Assembly: GCA_934045905.1 (NCBI GenBank) | Contig: OW203771.1 | Coordinates: 62,001 to 126,000 of the forward strand | Source: Leuctra nigra | Taxonomy: Eukaryota; Arthropoda; Insecta; Plecoptera; Leuctridae | Direction: 5' to 3' | DNA: 64,000 nt | Part shown: positions 60,334 through 64,000 of the stretch, in pieces | How positions within the stretch are numbered: position 1 is the first letter of the stretch | Layout of the letters: each line of letters starts with the position of its first letter | Made by a program: the position numbers and the translations under genes | Notes under the pieces: model-generated | The model's input: only the letters and a program-made list of their open reading frames with translations | What the model was told of the DNA's origin: nothing | Database searches by the model: none

Positions 60334-62778
60334 CTGCAACATAAACACTCGAATCAATTAAAACGAAAAATAGGGAGCTATTTGCTGTAATTTGAGAAGT
60401 TTAGCATCCCAGAATCGACTTTAAAATGTTTATATTCAAAAAATGCCCTGCGGGGCAACAATTGGGTTTTTTTGCTTCGGTTTGTGCATTTAAAAGCCTC
60501 GGAATCATTTTAACTGATTTAAATTCTAACAATGCCCCCCCCCCCCCCTTCCGGGTGTCGCAATGCCCCAATCATGATGAAAGTAGTTCCTACGCAGACT
60601 ACGTTTGGGTACACCCACCCCCCTCTCCAGATTTAATTTTGCACCCCAGTTTTTCATTTGCCCCCCCCCCCCCCCCCCGAATAAAATGTCTGAAAATCAT
60701 CACTGTGCGTCTGTAATCGAAAATAAAACGCCCTGCGGCACAACAATTGGAAGAGTTTGTTAATTTTAGAGCACCGAATCACTTTTAAATTGATGAAATT
60801 CTGAAAAACGACAACTACGTAATATTTAATCACATCAAAATATATCAACAGAACGACTGAAATTCTACACATTTCGATTTGAGTTGCCAACTATTATTTA
60901 ATACACACTTTATTTAATTTTTTAATCTTACATTTTTATAAATTTATGTGATTTTAACGATGTCTATTAGTTGACCAAATTATATTCATAAATGTGTGCG
61001 ATTTTCTTCGTTGTTACGCTGTACAGTGAATAGGCATCAGTACTGAATAATAACAAGGTTGAACATTGTAATCTAGAAACACAGAAATTCACGGGTTATT
61101 TCATATTATTGGGTTATTTTCTCGACATTTTATGCTTGTAATATTCTTTTATCCGGAATTATTTTATCCTCGGCAATTTTATTGTCAGTCGTGGAACACT
61201 CGAACAAATAATAAACGGTATTCGGAAGAAACGGATTGTCATAAAGGTTTGATGGCATCCGATGAAGTCTGTGCTAATGAATGCATTATCTAACTCTAGT
61301 AGATGAGCTCTGATTTCATTGATATTAACAAGGATTCATTGTCAAGGAACATGACCAGCAGCCAATCAGTTTCGATCAAATACAGTTTTTTCTTGGTACA
61401 TTACGCTTTACAATAATTGTGCAAACTTAAAATCAAAAGCAAGCCTTGTTGAAAGATATGACATATCGGGTGGAGCAAAAACAACCCTGTTTGGGAGGTC
61501 ACTAACAGAACTATCAAAGATCAAGAGCTGAAACTTTCACACATTAAAGAACATAATATGAAACAGAAAATTGTATGCGTGCCATATTTTCAGAAATGTT
61601 TGATTAGCGAAAATATTGAAAGCGAATATAACAGATTCGTGGCCACTAATTTCAGTGATCACACATTCAGAAATCCATATTACAATGAAAACTTCGTTCG
61701 CGCAAAGTCTACAAGGAAATTGGCTGACCGAAGAACATTTCACCCAACTCGCACCAAGTAACTCCAAAACTCTGTTTTTTCAACTGTAACTCCAATAATA
61801 TCTCACTTCTTTCTAGGTACAGCAAAAATGTTTGAAATTGCACAAATTTTAGTAGGTACTCTTCTAAAATGGGTAAACATTTCAGAACTCTCAAACAGAG
61901 GTTATTTTCAAATAAAAACCCAATTGTTTTGGGACGGACACAAACCATATTTATTATATTTATTAGACTATAGATTGTGATATAATAATTTATACAGTTT
62001 TTGTACCACTTACCAAAAAAATGTTTTGTTTATTTATACATATCCAAACGAAAGAAGGAAAACGCATACGTATGTCGGTATGTCAAGTATGAATGGGAAG
62101 CGATTGAATCAAAGCATGTGAAGAAAGTGATTCCACTCCATTTAGTCACGTGGTTTCCAGGTAATGTCGGGTCTGAGAGGTCGGCCATTAGTGACGTCAC
62201 AGCATGAAAAACATCGCGCCAAGGTTGAAACACGGCCGAGGAATACCTTGGAATATCACAACTAACTCTACACGATGTTGTTTTACATAAACTCAAATGC
62301 GGACACAGAATATGTTACTGGTGGACGGGAGGACAAATTGCAAATGCGAGCGATTTTGCCGCTTGTTGCAGCCACTTTTTTGGATGTGATGGGTTGACGA
62401 ATCGATTTGAAATTTTAATCATGGTTACATAAAATACAAACTTGGTAAATTTTTAAATTTTTGCTTAGTATACAGTTAGTTGATTTTTGGTGAAAATTTT
62501 TCTATTTTCTTGTCTCGCTGGGTGCCGTATATGAATTTTAATTTTATAAATGTGCAAAGTGAAATCCCTAAGTGTCTTTTATCTAATCATGATTAAAATT
62601 TGAGATGAATTGGTTAACAGGTTTGGTCCCCAATCGTATCGGAAATTTCATATTTCATTAAAACGAATCAAGTATTCCCTTAAAATGACTTGTTCTTCAA
62701 TACGCACAATGAAAAGGACGTTGGGTTTTGAGATCCCCTCAAGTATCATTGAAATGGACTTTGGGCCTTCTACTTCTC
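60334..62778. other. intron sequence upstream of visible exon 1
   Basis: Contains C runs at 60537 and 60661 with CCTGCGGGGCA nearby, the repeat at 61185-61385, and a family S stretch at 62349-62655. GC-richer 62150-62260 has short frames but no ABCG-like N-terminal exon on the minus strand. Confidence 0.45.
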
Positions 62779-64000
62779 ATTGAGCGAGAGAAGCGAGCGT
62801 CTCCTATGGCTCTTTTAGCACGGACCTCTTTTTTTTCTTTTTTTCTTTTTTTTGGCTGCTAATTAGGAGCAATAGAAGTCGCACCGTTTCACCGATCGAT
62901 CTGAAATTTTGCACACATGTAAAAACAACCTTCTCTGTTGGCAGACCCTAATTTTTTTGAAATCCATTCATTGGTTAAAATTTAAATAAATATCTCCTGA
63001 TAGGCTGAAAAATGAAAACGGTCTTCGATAATTCTGATCAAACTCATATTTTGCATTATCATTAAGACCAACAATGTATCTTATTTTACAAAATGTCATC
63101 CCAATCGGTTAAGGACGTATGAACTTATTGACATTTTTAACATCTGTCAGTAATGAAGTATCGAAATGAATGTTTTCCAGTGCCTAGGGATGGCACCTGG
63201 TAAAATTTACCGGTAAATTAAGGTAAATTTACCGGTAAATTTACCAATTAATAATTTACCGGTAAAAAAAATGGTAAATTTTGTTTTTTTGATCCTCTCC
63301 AATGTATGAATGGAGATATCAAATGTGTGACAACATTAGCAGTTAGGCATATTTTACGTTGATTTTTGGATATCTTCAATCATTCAGAATGATAACTCCA
63401 TCCATATAGGATTACTTCCAATGTCGGAATCTCTCTTCAGGTTTGCTTGTTTAGCAGACACAGATTGTAACTTGATCAAATTGGTGGTCGACAATTCCTC
63501 TTATTGGAGAATAACACAGGCATGGCATAGCCTACACTAGATTGGTCGAGTCAATGATATTCGGTTATATCATCCCTTATCAATATGGAGTACCTATTGT
63601 CATTATTAACATTGATTATTGTTATTGTTCTGACTGCGGTAATCTTTGTAAATGAGTCAAATAATAAAGTAGGGTCATTTTTGTATTTGGTATAATCATG
63701 ATTTGGTATCTACCATCATTTTTCAAAATTTACCGCTGACCGGTAAATTTACCGGTAAAATTTACCGGTAAATTTACCGATTTTTCCAGAACCGGTAAAA
63801 GTGCCATCCCTACCAGTGCCAATTGAATTGAATATGATTTGCTATATTTACCAGGGTGCTTAGATGCTATTTTCAAGTTTCGATGAAAAGCATATACTTT
63901 AATGTTGATTGAGTGATCATATTTCAATTCAAAATGGATAGGATGTATAATATGTTTTCTTTGAGTTGTGCGCGCATTTCCGGTTCGAGAATTTGCACAT
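62779..64000 (+). mobile_element. Helitron-like repeat, family H, copy 5 (cut by window end)
   Basis: The 5' end is A|TTGAGCGAGAGAAGCGAG. The body runs parallel to the inverse of 15377-9240, including CAGGAGATATTTATTTAAAT (as inverse), and is interrupted by a hAT (63185-63812). The last bases TCCGGTTCGAGAATTTGCAC match 9227-9245 inverted, so about 50 bp of element lie beyond 64000. Confidence 0.7.
63185..63812. mobile_element. hAT-type non-autonomous element j
   Basis: 628 bp. Termini TAGGGATGGCACCTGG and GTGCCATCCCTA have an 8-bp duplication, CCAGTGCC (63177-63184, 63813-63820). Subterminal TTTACCGGTAAA palindromes at both ends. The matching copy at about 9830 shows the site without it. Confidence 0.9.

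Noticed and set aside
60334..64000. Upstream ABCG exon encoding the N-terminus
   Set aside because: Minus-strand frames here (for example 61537-61767 and 62030-62296) show none of the expected motifs before the Walker A exon.

Overview
The window looks like intronic, transposon-rich DNA from an insect. AT content is high, one gene has ten canonical GT-AG coding exons spread over more than 56 kb, and nearly everything between the exons is nested mobile elements. A hemipteran such as a planthopper is a guess from the style of the repeats, not something shown here. No bacterial or viral gene organisation and no CRISPR array is present.

The one host gene lies on the minus strand and encodes an ABC half-transporter of the ABCG1/ABCG4 type. 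Ten coding exons run from 60333 down to the stop codon at 4246. The reading frame stays open through all nine junctions and gives 649 residues: Walker A, Q-loop, ABC signature, Walker B, H-loop, a long linker and six membrane segments. The N-terminus and promoter are not in the window. The first visible exon opens inside a codon and no upstream coding exon is recognisable up to 64000. The largest visible intron is 24 kb (36062-60215).

The rest is layered repeats. A complete two-ORF LINE (9950-14711) sits inside a Helitron-like repeat (9176-15377). A 5'-truncated relative of that LINE (about 22066-26947) is itself interrupted by a Helitron-like element (22155-25442) and a hAT element (26029-26747). 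Thirteen non-autonomous hAT-type elements have perfect 8-bp target duplications, and most carry family-specific palindromic repeats near their ends. Two large foldback structures, several MITE families, tRNA-like SINE pieces and minisatellite arrays (33, 83, 239 and about 120 bp) fill much of the remainder.

Three things stand out. The LINE ORF1 contains about 230 bp that read, in another frame, as the zinc-finger region of the COPII coat protein Sec24: a captured host exon overprinted by ORF1. A Helitron-like family carries tandem units combining ETS-like, CRE-like and YY1-like motifs, with roughly 7, 13 and 3 units in its three copies. Repeats have also landed on splice sites of the ABCG gene: a duplicated acceptor at exon 2, a duplicated donor at exon 8, and a LINE tail touching the donor of exon 5.
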